Below, in pieces: positions 11,046 through 21,785 of a stretch of DNA of 64,000 nucleotides (within the stretch, counting starts at the first letter, position 1; every line of letters begins with the position of its first letter). The notes under the pieces are model-generated. The model saw nothing but the letters and a program-made list of their open reading frames with translations. It searched no databases and had not been told where the DNA came from. The stretch lies in assembly GCA_021234155.1 (NCBI GenBank), contig JAJEKV010000073.1, positions 2,020,001 to 2,084,000 of the forward strand. Reading direction: 5' to 3'. This DNA is from Isoetes taiwanensis. Taxonomy: Eukaryota; Streptophyta; Lycopodiopsida; Isoetales; Isoetaceae. Made by a program: the position numbers and the translations under genes.

Positions 11046-11490
11046 AAAATGAAGTTCCAGAATGGGTTACAACAGAGAAATAGCGCCCAAAGTTGATCAT
11101 ACAAGAAGAAGCAATGCTCGATAGTTTCATAATGGAACAAAGATATGAAGCTCGAGGATCAATCTTATGGGCCAACATGTTGGCTTTGAGATATCTATGA
11201 ATTATTTGCCACATCTTGGGATGGAGCAACGTATCCCACACCCATGTCGAAGCACTTTTTGAATGTGGACGAGGAACTTACTTATTAGATGGGAGGTAAG
11301 GTTTCATGGCTAAAAATCAATTTACACATAGAAGGGACAGGGCGCTTTGCCTTAAACACCACTTGGCACACCTATACAGATACCCCGACATGCGAAAGGG
11401 AGACACTAAATTATTGACATGATTCCAAATTCCAAACATGGTTTATTTGGAATGCTTCCCATGATAAGAGGTGGTCAGACTATAGTTCTT
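11046..11490. other. No gene recognised
   Basis: Unassigned sequence with weak minus-strand frames only; it forms the target context of the MITE that follows. Confidence 0.35.
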
Positions 11491-11498
11491 ATCCCAAC

Positions 11499-11876
11499 CA
11501 GTGTAGTACCGTACTTCCGTACGTACAGAAGTTTTTTTACGTTTTTTACGTACGATACCTCTTAACGTACTCCCAGAAATTTAACGTACCTAAAAAAAAT
11601 TCAGTACGTTAAAAGTTCAGAGGTACGGTACGTACCGTACCTTTAAAAAACGTACGGTACCTTAAAAAAACCTTGAAAAAACTTAAAAAAACCTTTAAAA
11701 AACGTAAAAAACCTTTAAAAAACGTACCGTACCTCAAAAAAAACGTAACGTACTTCAAAAAAAAAAAAAAAAAAAAATTGATCGCAGAATTCATAAAACC
11801 ATTCCGTACGTACTGTACGTCCAGTCCGGTACGGTAAGTACCTAGAAGGTACCGTACGCGTACGTAACCTACACTG
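11499..11876. mobile_element. hAT-type MITE, 378 bp, with perfect 8-bp TSD
   Basis: The element starts CAGTGTAG and ends CTACACTG, an exact 8-bp terminal inverted repeat that continues imperfectly with GTACG-rich sequence. ATCCCAAC flanks it on both sides (11491-11498 and 11877-11884). An 8-bp target duplication with CAGTG termini is the hallmark of hAT transposons. The interior is low complexity: CGTACGGTACC palindromes and AAAACCTT runs with a long A tract, and no coding capacity. It is therefore non-autonomous and mobilised in trans. Confidence 0.85.
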
Positions 11877-11884
11877 ATCCCAAC

Positions 11885-12379
11885 TGCATTCCATCACTGT
11901 TGCGTCTTTATGTGTACCATAAAACATAGAGGCATATTATCTAGAGCACCTTGCAGAGGAATCCACCAATATGTAGCACAATCACAGGGGGTTCCAGGGG
12001 GATTTGATATGGATGCATAAATCACCATTCCTAAGAACATAGACTACACGATTGAATGGGTTATTATATATATAAAAAGGAAAAGAAAAGAAACATAGAT
12101 TCAATAGAAAAAATACGTGAGTTAGCTCGCTGATCCGCATATTGTGGAAGCATTCTTATTAGGATATTGAATTATTTTGCTAGGATACTCTCCCGTTGCA
12201 CGACCTGGATGTGGTGCCGGGAATTACGGAGGACCTCCCGAAGCGGAGATGGATAAAGTATTTTTTGTTCTTTCTCCCCCGTTTAATGGGAAGAAATGAC
12301 TTGACGGAACAATAAGCTCTCCTCTCCCCCATATCTTCTATCTGGCCTCTCATTATTCCATTTAGCAGAGATCAGTCCC
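11885..12379. other. Possible promoter region of the duplicated leader
   Basis: Contains no open frame. The last 120 bases are pyrimidine-rich (CTCTCCTCTCCCCC) and lead into the ATG-bearing repeat at 12380, so this may be promoter and 5' leader sequence. Confidence 0.3.
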
Positions 12380-12857
12380 CATATGGCGACGATGGCGACG
12401 ATCGATGGACAGGTCAGAGGTTATTTTGTTATTCTCATTCTTTGGAAGTAAATTAGTGCTTCTTCCCGGATGGCTTGTCTGTAATAAAGTGTATAGAAGT
12501 AGTTAACCAAAAACTCAGGGGACGGGTTGAAAAGCACTGAACAGCGGAGGAATGTCTAGAGATATAGTCGTTACTGTTATTGATATCGGAAATTTAGCTT
12601 CATGAATGATGAATCAGACATATGGCGACGATGGCGACGATCGATGGGCGATGGATAGGTCAGAGGTTATTTTGTTATTCTCATTCTTTGAAAGTAAATT
12701 AGTGCTTCTTTCCGGATGGCTTGTCTGTAATAAAGTGTATAGAAGTAGTTAACCAAAAACTCAGGGGACGGGTTGATAAGCACTGAACAGCGGAGGAATG
12801 TCTAAAGATATAGTCGTTACTGTTATTGATATCGGAAATTTAGCTTCATGAATGATG
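12380..12857 (+). repeat. Direct tandem duplication, 239-bp period
   Basis: Two near-identical copies start at 12380 and 12619. Each begins with ATATGGCGACGATGGCGACG. The first copy can be read as a short exon, MATMATIDGQ, followed by a GT splice-donor-like GTCAGAGG; the second has a small insertion after ATCGATGG. The copies differ at only a few positions, so the duplication is recent. It may be a duplicated first exon and leader of the PLATZ-like gene, or leader monomers of an element. Confidence 0.75.
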
Positions 12858-13101
12858 AACCGGTGTATATTTGGAAGGATTCATATAGAAGATTACTCAG
12901 AAACTATCCCGGAAACTGGTAATTGAGATCTTCCTTAAAATCGGGCTTAGAAATGAACCTGTAGTGTGGTAGTATGTAATGGTACAGAATTCCGGAGATG
13001 GGTTGGGAACTCATACGAGACGGGCGAGTCAAGCAGCCACGACCTCAGCTACAGTATAACGGTAACCTGATAATTTAAAATAATAGTCGTTTAACTATAA
13101 A

Positions 13102-13247
13102 GCAGTCAAACATAGGCAAGGGGTCACATTATTTAGTATTCTGATTTGCTGGCGTATATATGTATATATCACATATGAAGCAGCCAAATATAGGCAAGGG
13201 GTAACATTATTTAGTATTCTGGTTTGCTGGCGTATTATCACATATGA
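13102..13247 (+). repeat. Direct tandem duplication, 78-bp period
   Basis: Two copies of a unit beginning GCAGyCAAAyATAGGCAAGG start at 13102 and 13180. They differ by a TATATG microsatellite insertion in the first copy and a few substitutions. Confidence 0.75.
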
Positions 13248-13720
13248 AGATAATTAAGTAAATAAATAAATAGAACATATAGGAAGCCGTCACGACAGGG
13301 GAACATGTAAGGTTGGTATTCGATTAAGAACGTGGCAGCAAAGAGGTAAATAGGTAATTGAATTAAATAAATAAGTAATCAATTAATTAATGTAGGACGG
13401 CAGGCACAGAATGATGATTATACGGAAGATAAAGCGGAGTACGAATGTCAGAAGACGGCATCGAAGCTTATTTGTCACGCATACGAAAAACGTAAGGAGG
13501 AAATATGACAGGATAACGACAAGACGGGCAATTAATATTGCCGGATATCATAAAGAGGCGGGGGGGACGTAAAATCAGAAACCCTAAAAGTAGCAAATAG
13601 AATAAGAATAAGAAGGGGATACGCTGTTATTTAACACAGGACGAAATCAAGCAGCGCCAACAGCGACTATCTGATCAATTCCGCTTTAGTTTCGTCTCTC
13701 GATCCGACAGGCAGAAGCAG

Positions 13721-14269
13721 ATGGATAAGGGGAAGAGGGTTGTTATGAAGCAGGATGGCGACGAGCAGACGAGCCGGAAGCGCCCAAGATCAAAGGCTCC
13801 AGGAAATCTCACGGTCCCTTTCAATCCGGATTTAGAAGAAATTAATCCATGGTGTATCTGCGTTGGAGATTGTTACTGCATGGAACAGGGATTAGCGGCA
13901 TGCATCAACTGCAGGAGGGTGCATTGTTTATACTGCGATAGGATTCATCACGCCCAGTCCATGAAAGACGCCGGGTATGGTCTTCGTCTGCTTGAGGCGC
14001 ATGGGGTTTTATCTGATAAAAATGACACAGTTCGGGAAGATGATAAAAATAGGGTTCTGTTATGTTTTAACGGGCTACAGATAATTTCGCAAATGCAGAA
14101 ATCAAAACAATACCAGCACGAGCTCCAGGTATGTGATCTTGGAAAGGTATGTATTTTATGCTGCGAGAAGAACCCGTTTGATTTCCTATGCAGAGGATAT
14201 ATGACCCGAAACGTGGAGAAGCGGAAGAAAACGGGAGAGACATCAGCAGGGAAGAAGGCTAAAAATTGA
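13721..14269 (+). CDS. PLATZ-like zinc-finger protein, single-exon ORF
   Basis: Intact ORF of 182 codons starting MDKGKRVVMKQDGDEQTSRK, with a basic segment SRKRPRSK that could serve as a nuclear localisation signal. Residues about 45-80 carry a Cys/His cluster, including ACINCRRVHCLYCDRIHHAQ (CxxC, CxxC, HH). Residues about 110-118 (NRVLLCFNG) resemble the VVFLNE strand of PLATZ, and VCILCCEKNPFDFLCRGYM resembles the C-terminal PLATZ Cys motif (CEICxRSLLDSFxFCSLGC). PLATZ proteins are plant zinc-dependent DNA-binding regulators, usually 200-260 residues and usually encoded by several exons. This copy is short, diverged and intronless. It lies between tandem-duplicated leaders and a LINE on the same strand, so it may be a retrogene, a captured gene or a gene in decline. 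Confidence 0.55.
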   Translation: MDKGKRVVMKQDGDEQTSRKRPRSKAPGNLTVPFNPDLEEINPWCICVGDCYCMEQGLAACINCRRVHCLYCDRIHHAQSMKDAGYGLRLLEAHGVLSDKNDTVREDDKNRVLLCFNGLQIISQMQKSKQYQHELQVCDLGKVCILCCEKNPFDFLCRGYMTRNVEKRKKTGETSAGKKAKN

Positions 14270-14930
14270 GTTTCCATAGACATGAAGAGGTTATCCGCAA
14301 GAAAGTTTGCCAGGGGGGTGATAGATTGGGGTAGAAATATTTTTCTTTAAATCTTTAAAACTTTGCTACAGCTGCTTGAGGACAGATCCATTACCTGCAT
14401 GCACCATTTTATATTTTGTTACCTGTTTAATGTTTAATCTTTCGGATAGTCTACATGAAGCAGAATTAGGCTTCTGTAGACAAAATAGGATATAGGACAA
14501 GAGCAGAAATGACCTTGCTCTAAATTTTGTAAATTTTGTAAAATGTAAGGAAATATTCCGGAAATGAATGGAAGCAATTTTGTATAACCAAATAGGGAAC
14601 AGAAGGGAATAGACACAATGCGAGCGAAAAGTAAAAGCAGTTGTATGAATTAAAGGAACTATACATAGCAATCTAGCGGAAATATGAACGACAGACAGAC
14701 AAGGTATATGAAATATGGGACGGCAATTCAACGGGTGGCAAAACGCATAGGAGTGGACGCATAATAAATAAGTAAATAAATAATATATGGTATGAGTGTG
14801 TAAATAGGATATATATGATGTGCATAGGTAAGTAGAGATGTAGAGATGTATAGGTAGAGATGTATGTAATATGAACGCAGATATACAGTTGTACGGGAAC
14901 GATCTGGTAAACAGTAAAAAGGAAAAGATG
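14270..14930. other. Unassigned, possibly 3' UTR or LINE leader
   Basis: No open frame on the plus strand. Short AGAGATGTA repeats occur near 14833-14868. The purine-rich plus strand resembles the LINE that follows, so some of this may be its 5' untranslated region; the boundary is not visible. Confidence 0.3.
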
Positions 14931-15385
14931 GTGCAAATAAGGAGAGGCCAAGGGATGGGACAGAGAGACGGAAGTCTCCGCCATCCACCAGGACAGAGTG
15001 GGGTAATTAGCCCACCGACTGGTGCCTTCCACTAAATTACATACACCAACCTATCCGGCACTGGAGATACAGCAACTACAAAGGAAGGACGAAAAGGAAA
15101 CGAATATACAAGGGAACCAGGAGTGGAGGGTGCAAATAGGGGGAGGCAAAGATATGGGACAGAGAGACGGACGTCTCCGCCATACACCAGGATAGAGTGG
15201 GAAATTAGCCCACCGGCTGGTGCCTACCGCTAAGCAACAGACACCAACTTCTCCGGCCCCATAAAATGAAAATGAAAGTGGAAAAAACGGAGGTTGCCAA
15301 GTACGGGATAGTGGGAGATGATTCCCCAACCGTACACCAAGACAGTGAGGATCTAATCCTCCGATTGGTGCACCAAAGTAAAAAA
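14931..15385 (+). repeat. Tandem monomers at the 5' end of the LINE
   Basis: A unit starting GTGCAAATArGGrGAGGC repeats at 14931 and 15130 (period 199). A third, more diverged partial copy lies at about 15290-15385. All three contain a TCTCCGCCAT- or CCAACCGTACACCA-type segment followed by GGTGC. Tandem 5' monomers carrying the promoter are known in some LINE-1 families; here that role is inferred from position only. Confidence 0.6.
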
Positions 15386-15711
15386 TCCACTATCAAAAGG
15401 ACACTACAAAAAACAAAATACCCTAGGTAACTACGCAAATCACGAAAAGCCATGGAATTAAGCATAAATCAGAGCCCCAAAAATTACCGATAGTAATGGG
15501 CGGACGCAAGCAGCCGTTAATAATATCTTGGATGGGGAAATTTTGAAATTTGAAATTCAAACTCCGAAAGGCTGTGGAGGGAAATGCCCGAACGGATAAA
15601 TGAGGGATACAATATAGCAAGCCTACGGGAGAGAAGCAAGATACACAGAAGAAAGCAAATGGCGGGAAAGGAATTCGGCGAAGCGGTATAGTCAAAACAA
15701 CAGATGGAGGA

Positions 15712-17338
15712 ATGGCTAGCCAAACAGGAACGGGGGGAGCCAGCAGGGAGGAACTCAAACAAGATCTGCAAGACTTCCTGGCACAGATGGACATAAGATT
15801 GGAGACCAGGGTACCGAGGATGAAACTGGCGAGCGCGGTGCAACAAAACAAAGAAGCGATAGGGAAAGTGGAGGATCGGGTGCAGGTGGTGGAAGAGACG
15901 GAGGTAGAAATCCGGAAGAGGATGGATGAGGTGGAGAAAGAGAAAGCGGAAATCATACAAAGGTTGGTGACATTAGAAAAGAAACAAATAGATCTAGATG
16001 CGTGGCAGAGTTTTGATAAGATAAAACCTCACATACTGGAATTCAAGGAACATGAAAGGATAAAGCATGATATAAGATTGATAGGGGTAGCCGAAAGGCC
16101 TAACGAAGACACGTTTCGTGTCACTACAGAAATAATGGAGAATGTTTTCCAGGAGCACAGGAATGTGATAGTGAAAGCAGTTCGGGCGGGGGCATGGAGA
16201 GGAAGAGCGAGACACATAAATGTGACTATGAGGGACATGGCAGCAATGTTGTTAAAAAACCCATTTTTTATTTTTAAAGTACCTTTATAAAAATCCTCAC
16301 GTTTTTTAAAGGATTTTTATGATTTGGTATGGCCAAAAAAAAAAAAAAAAAACTGCACATTTTTTGCACTGCTTTATTGGATATATTTGCTACGGTTAAA
16401 ATGCACATTTTTGGTACAAGTTACAAAACGTAGCATGCCAACAAGTAAATCAGAAGTTTATGCTGCTACAAGAAACTATTAAGTTCAAGTACAAAGATAT
16501 CATAGGTGTTTTGCCATGCAACTCTTAAGAAAGTTCAGAAAAATATTATTATAGAGGTTAAGAAACATAAGAATTTCATATATAAAGATGAATAAGTTCA
16601 AGAATATCATATATTTGGATAAATAAAATCACAGTCTAAGGATTTTTAAAGATTTTTAAGGATTTTTAAAGATTTTTAAGGATTTTAAAGATTTTTAACG
16701 TATTTACGTTTTTAAAGATTTTTTCCAAAAATTTTAAAAATCTTTAAAAAATCTTAAAAAACGTTTTTTAAAGGTACGGATTTTGACGTACTTAACAACA
16801 TTGGGCAGCCAAGGAAAGAATCATCCACGCAGGGTTCAAACTCAGGAACGGACTCAAAGTACAAGAAGCTCTAACTGCCATGCAAAGACAGGGGTTACAC
16901 AGGGAACTGGCAAAAGTCAGAGAATTGAGTCGGGCGGGAGTACAGGCTGGGGTGAAAAATGGGAAACTCTACCTCAAAAGAGGCCGAGAGAACACAACAC
17001 AGGAACAGGCAACGCAGAGGGATGTGATGGACCCACAAGATATGAGGGAAGATGGGAATCGCGAATTGGAAGTAACGAAGGGACAGGGACAGCAGAGACA
17101 GATAAGGGAAAAAGTACCAGTTGGGCCAATGGACCGGGAAACGGTACCCAAGATCCTAACGCAGACACAGCTAGGGTGGGGAAGCGGAAAAGAGGCCGGA
17201 AGAGACCTAGACCAAAACATAACCCCGGCAAGAGAGACAGGGGGGGACCAGGGAGCAAGAACGAGGAGACATGTAAAGAAAGGACACGAACGAGATCATC
17301 AGGGAGGCAAGGGGGTACAGAAAGGAAGGAAGAAATAG
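15712..17338 (+). pseudogene. LINE ORF1 (coiled-coil, RNA-binding), split by a MITE
   Basis: ORF1 starts MASQTGTGGASREELKQDL. A Glu/Lys-rich coiled coil at residues about 55-95 (VEDRVQVVEETEVEIRKRM) is followed by a region that looks like an L1 ORF1p RNA-recognition domain (HDIRLIGVAERPNED). Coding stops at the MITE inserted at 16244. Past the MITE the same protein resumes as KERIIHAGFKLRNGLKVQEA and ends at TAG 17336-17338. Removing the insertion with one 5-bp target copy joins the two parts in frame as DMAAKERII, giving about 353 residues. The product would be the RNA-binding chaperone of the retrotransposon particle. Confidence 0.75.
16244..16803. mobile_element. MITE inside LINE ORF1, about 560 bp
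   Basis: The termini are CAATGTTGTTAA and TTAACAACATTG, an exact 12-bp inverted repeat. They are flanked by GGCAG on each side (16239-16243 and 16804-16808), so the target duplication is 5 bp, or 6 if the edge is placed one base later. The interior is low-complexity, with AAAGATTTTTAAGG runs and a GTACGT-rich edge, similar in style to the hAT MITE at 11499. A 5-6 bp duplication does not fit the usual hAT value of 8, so the superfamily is uncertain. Confidence 0.75.
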
Positions 17339-20107
17339 CGATCTGGTACTGGAACTGCACGGGATATCCTTGGGATGACGGAGAACGCTTACACGCAGCA
17401 AAGGACCAGGATATCATATGCCTAGTAGAAACGTGGGAGCATAGCACAAAGAGGCTACCAGACGAACCAGGATACACACTATTCACATGTTGGAGGGAAA
17501 AGAACTACAAAGTAGGAAAAGGAAGCGCAGGGCTAGCCTGCTACATTAGGAATAGCATTGCCAAAAAAGCGTGTATTTTAGAAACTGACATTAATAAAAG
17601 ATACATGCTTATAAATATTGTGATGCTTGATTACAGAAATTTATATTTGCTAATAGTGTATTACCCACCTCAATGTGACAAACTGGAACTGCTAAGCATG
17701 GGAGAAATCGTCATGAAATACAGAGATAAGGGACCGTTGATCATAGTAGGAGATATCAATGCAAGGACGGGGAAGGAACAGGCACAGAAAGCAGGGATAG
17801 ACAAGGAGAGTGGACAGTGGACACAGGCCGGAAGGGGGGAAGAATGGCAAAGGAACACGGCAGACGAAATGGAGGTGACAGCGAGAGGAGAAACACTGAT
17901 AGAGGTATGTACAGCCACAGATACAATTATATGCAATGGCCTAAGGAGATGGGAAGCCTCGGGTCAGTTCACAAGTACAAATGCTCACGGGAGCAGTATA
18001 GTAGACTATGTGATAGCAAATGAGGAAGCAATAAGGGAAATCGGAAAGATGGAGTTAGGAGAATGGCCGGTAGGGGGAAGGGAGGGTCACAGACCCATCA
18101 TACTCAAGATAAATGCGGCAAGGGATAGGACAGAAGACAGGCAAAGACGTCTATACAAAACAGGAGCTGCACCAATACTGGCTCCAGAAGGTAGACACAA
18201 ACCTTCCTTCTCCAAGGAAGAGGTGACATAGGCACTAAACAAGATGGCAAACAATAAGGCACCGGATCTGTATGGGCTAACAGCGGAGATGTTGAAATGC
18301 GTAGGAACACAGATAGTAGGGATAATAACAGAAATATTCAATGAGGTAGTACACTCAGGCCTACCAGAAAGATGGCAGTTTAATAAAGTAATTCCGCTAC
18401 ATAAAGGGGGAAACAAAGAAGAACCAAGTAATTACAGGACCATCATGGTCAGTTCAGTATTCGCGAAATGGTTCGGGAAAACATTGGATCAGAAATTGAA
18501 AATCTGGGCAGAAACAGGGAAACTCAGAGCACAGGGGCAGGCTGGTTTTCGGCCAGAGTACTCGACTATGGACCATCTGGTGACTCTAAGGATAATAATA
18601 GAACAGGCAAAGGAGAGTAACAAGAAGATCATATGCTGCTTCGTGGACTTTAAAAAAGCCTTCGACACAGTACCCAGAGACAAACTCCTACTCAGACTAA
18701 TAGGGCTAAGAGCACCAGAAGGGTTAGTAGGATCAATTGCAAGGCTATACCAAAAGGTATATGCCAAGATAGAGGGGGGAGGGGAAGCCATAGACTGCGA
18801 CACATGAGTAAAGCAAGGATGTCCACTATCACCCACACTTTTTGGGATATACATAGATGCGCTACAGGAATTTTTCAAGGAAAGAGACGGAGACAGGGAA
18901 GCACCAATGATAGGGAGAACAAAAATTCCAATAATGCTATATGCGGATGACTTAGGTATGATGGCGACCAAAGCCAAAGGAATGCACAGAATGCTAGAGA
19001 TACTAGAAGAGTTCTGCTTGGAGACAAGATTGACAGTCAACCTGAGAAAAACAAAAATAGTGACCTTCGGTACAAAGACAAAACACAAGCCCTTTAAATA
19101 CAAGGGAGAAGAGCTAGAGGAAACCACAGGGTACAGGTACTTGGGATATGATACACATGGTGGGGGGAAGTGGTCAAAAGGGGCAGACAACAGATTCCAA
19201 GCGGCAATAGGCAATTATTACATCATGATGAATTACTGTAACAACAACAGGATCACCAACTGGGAAATCAAAACATACCTATTTAGCACAATAGTAGCAT
19301 CATGGATGTGAAACGTGGGGGCCAGGTCTGTCAGAGAAGAAATGGGAAAAACAGGAAGGCATACTGAGACAATGGCACAGACAGGAATTCCAGATTAAGG
19401 CAGGTACATCATTAGCAACAATCATATATGAAACATGGGAAAAACCAATGGAAGTAAGAGCATGGGAAAGAACAATCAGGTACCTAATAAAAGACAACAG
19501 TTATGGGAAAGAGGACAAGCTATTGTCACTGGCAATAGATGAATCAGCAAAGCAACACATAGTAACAGGAAAGGGATGGTTTAATGAAGTGGCGAAGTGG
19601 ACAGCAAGCATGGGGATGCAACTAAGCCATATTATACAAGCGGATGGATGGGACGAAGAATGGACAGGCAGGGCAATGAGAAGCTGGCTAACGCGACACA
19701 CAGGGCCTAAAACAGACTGGCTATTGGGAGCCTTCAATTCAGGGGGACAGATAGGACATATCACATACAAAAGCAACATGTTGAGTAGGAGCAACAGAGG
19801 GACGCTGGCTAGGTTCAGAATGGGGAGCCACGACCTCCGAATTGAGAAAGATAGATGGAGAATAATAGATAGAGCAGAACGAATATGTCGACTATGTGAT
19901 TCAGGAAAAATAGAAGACGAAGCACATATGGTCAAGGAATGCCCGGTCTACACAGACATAAGGTCCAAATTTAACAAGGTCAGGTGGGATCTCCCACTCC
20001 CAGCACTGATGGACAAAGAAGAGACACTCACAGATGTAGCGAAAGCTATAAAAGAGATAATAATAAGACACCGGGGGGTGCACAAAGAGAGAGGGCTAAT
20101 ACTCTGA
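17329..20107 (+). pseudogene. LINE ORF2: endonuclease, reverse transcriptase, CCHC
   Basis: The frame is open from 16783, but conserved coding starts at about 17329. The AP-like endonuclease shows PLIIVGDINARTG, SSIVDYVIAN and GHRPI. The reverse transcriptase shows GFRPEYSTMDHLVTLR, CCFVDFKKAFDTV, VKQGCPLSPTLFGIYID and LYADDLGMMA. A C-terminal CRLCDSGKIEDEAHMVKEC (CxxC...H...C) follows. Breaks are TAG at 18229-18231, TGA at 18805-18807 and a one-base loss at about 19309, after which the frame changes and continues to TGA at 20105-20107. The enzyme would nick the target DNA and copy the LINE RNA onto it. It is not functional in this copy. Confidence 0.85.
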
Positions 20108-20344
20108 GAAGCACTATTGAGGCGAATCAGAGGGGCCCACAAAGTACAGTTCAAAACTGTTCATAACGATGCATTGTGTATGGCCAAGAAGCCAGCTATA
20201 AGCACGATGCAGGTATTATAAAGAACAAGAGAAGCCCGCTAGATGGCTACATAAACCTATGCGTCTGTTTGCTGGCAGCACCCTTTTGGGAGCTCGCAGG
20301 ATGCTACACAAGTCCGGAGGCCTCACGGCCTGAGGGACGTTAAT

Positions 20345-20371
20345 GTATATTCTATTCTATTCTATTCTATT
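20345..20371 (+). repeat. (TTCTA)n tail of LINE family A
   Basis: About five TTCTA units directly after the LINE 3' UTR. The same tail type ends the LINE fragment at 48156, so it is a family property and not a chance microsatellite. Confidence 0.8.
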
Positions 20372-20544
20372 TCATATTCCAAAATCTTTGACGGACTTTT
20401 ATTTCATATTTCAAAATCATAGGCACCCCCAATCATAAATCACCATAATCGAAACGAAAGGTGCTCAGAGGCCCTAATATACGATTTGGGCCTTGAGATG
20501 GAGGGTCCACCAATCGAGGTTATCTGGGGTGCACTTCGTTTAGA
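20372..20544 (+). repeat. SINE body fragment, headless
   Basis: The sequence contains TTTCATATTTCAAAATCATA, CATAAATCACCATAATCGAA and a block near ACGAAAGGTGC. It matches, in the opposite orientation, the body of the tandem SINE at 22745-23562. The tRNA-like head is missing. Confidence 0.6.
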
Positions 20545-20890
20545 ATATGTGCAGACAATTGGAGTACATGGAGTAAGGCCGATATGAAAAGGAGACCTGA
20601 TAGTGTCCTAAGATGCAAGCAACCCCTTTAGGAAGGGAGAAGCATTAGGATATGGATGCAAATGATAAAGTAAGGCCCATAGAAGGAATCATAGTGGTAG
20701 CATTACGAAAATGGAAGACAATGCTGAATTGGACGCATCAAACACTTCAAATCAAGAGATTCATCCTTCCAAACACGAAGTCTCCAAATGAACTTTGAGA
20801 TCATCACCTTACTCTGAGGGTGAAAAGTCAACATTCCAATGCCACCAACTACTTTGATGCACTTTATCCAAGCAAGCTTCATTGCCACCT
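20545..20890 (-). mobile_element. LINE fragment (family B, post-RT region)
   Basis: The minus-strand translation reads GGIGMLTFHPQSKVMISKFI followed by WRL. This matches the block GGFGMINFLLQSKVMISKFI in the LINE at 53840-57830, both as protein and visibly as DNA. It is a short 5'- and 3'-truncated fragment. Confidence 0.6.
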
Positions 20891-21639
20891 CAGATGAAGT
20901 TTTTGACTATTTGAACAAAATTATGTATCTTACATTGATTGATCAATAGTTACTTAACTGTATTACGCTAAAATAAGTGCTTCTGCAATTCTAATAATAT
21001 CATTTCAAGCATGTGCAGGATATGAATTCCTGTTAGAATATTGAGCAAGCCCCGTGGTCTTGCTATGTAGCAAGACCTCTAGAGGTAGTCTAAAATAGGA
21101 TTTGTCTCTAATGTTCAAAAAGCAGTGCACTTTTGCCAACCCACGAGAACTTCTACGGAAAATGTTTCCAAAAATAGCTAACATTATGGAGATTTGTAGC
21201 TTCAATTACTAAGAACATAAAGGTGCCACTCATACTATGATTACACACCTCTTAAAAACCATCAACCATTGGCAAACCTTAGATGATGCCATAATATTTT
21301 GCAGGTTGGAATTCTTGTTTGTATTGGACCCTCATATATTTATTGGTGTGCATATCTAACAGGGCATGGTTATAAGGAATGATGTGGAAAGCAAAATTTT
21401 GACAAGGAATACTGGAGGAAATAAGCAGAAGCTAAAGTATCAAACAATAAAGCACTTGAAAAGAGGTCAGCATTTGGGCCTTACCTGGTTAGAGCTGCAC
21501 AATTTTGGATTCACAATAATTTATCTTCTAATACAATAGAGAATTCAAGATTGAATCAGCCGCTTAACATTAAGGTGATGATATGATGGAATTTTAACAT
21601 CCACGAGAAGCCGTAGCTTATGGACACTTTACAACACAC
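20891..21639. other. No gene recognised
   Basis: AT-rich sequence with stops in all frames; no repeat structure found by eye. Confidence 0.4.
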
Positions 21640-21785
21640 CTAGATGGGTCTTGCCCCTACCACTGTACATGGTTGAAGTGAGTCCTTCCCCACCAATTTT
21701 AGAACGATACATGGTCACCTGCACAATGAAATATTGAATCCATGACCTTGGGTATGGCAGTTTAAGATCTTACCACTATAAGCAA
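21640..21785 (-). repeat. tRNA-like SINE
   Basis: On the minus strand an A-box-like GCTTATAGTGGTAAGA is followed after about 20 bases by a B-box-like AAGGTCATGGATTCAATA and then a body with GACCATGTATCGTTC. The spacing fits an internal polymerase III promoter. Confidence 0.45.

Larger units (their letters stand above)
14931..20371 (+). mobile_element. Nearly full-length LINE (family A), inactivated
   Basis: The order is 5' tandem monomers, ORF1, ORF2 with endonuclease and reverse transcriptase, a CCHC motif, a 3' UTR and a pentanucleotide tail (TTCTA)n at about 20345-20371. The true 5' end may be further left. ORF1 is split by a MITE, and ORF2 has two stops and one frameshift, so the copy is dead but recent enough for all domains to be readable. 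No target duplication was found because the 5' boundary is unclear. Confidence 0.85.

Noticed and set aside
15423-15960. Two overlapping minus-strand ORFs
   Set aside because: Antisense of the coiled-coil region of LINE ORF1; composition reflects the Glu/Lys-rich sense strand.
16974-17486. Minus-strand ORF of 170 codons rich in Ser, Pro and Leu
   Set aside because: Antisense of the purine-rich ORF1/ORF2 overlap of LINE A.
18489-19214. Long minus-strand ORF (241 codons)
   Set aside because: Antisense shadow of the LINE A reverse transcriptase; no family features.
20345-20371. Independent microsatellite
   Set aside because: The same pentamer ends another LINE fragment at 48156, so it is the LINE tail.
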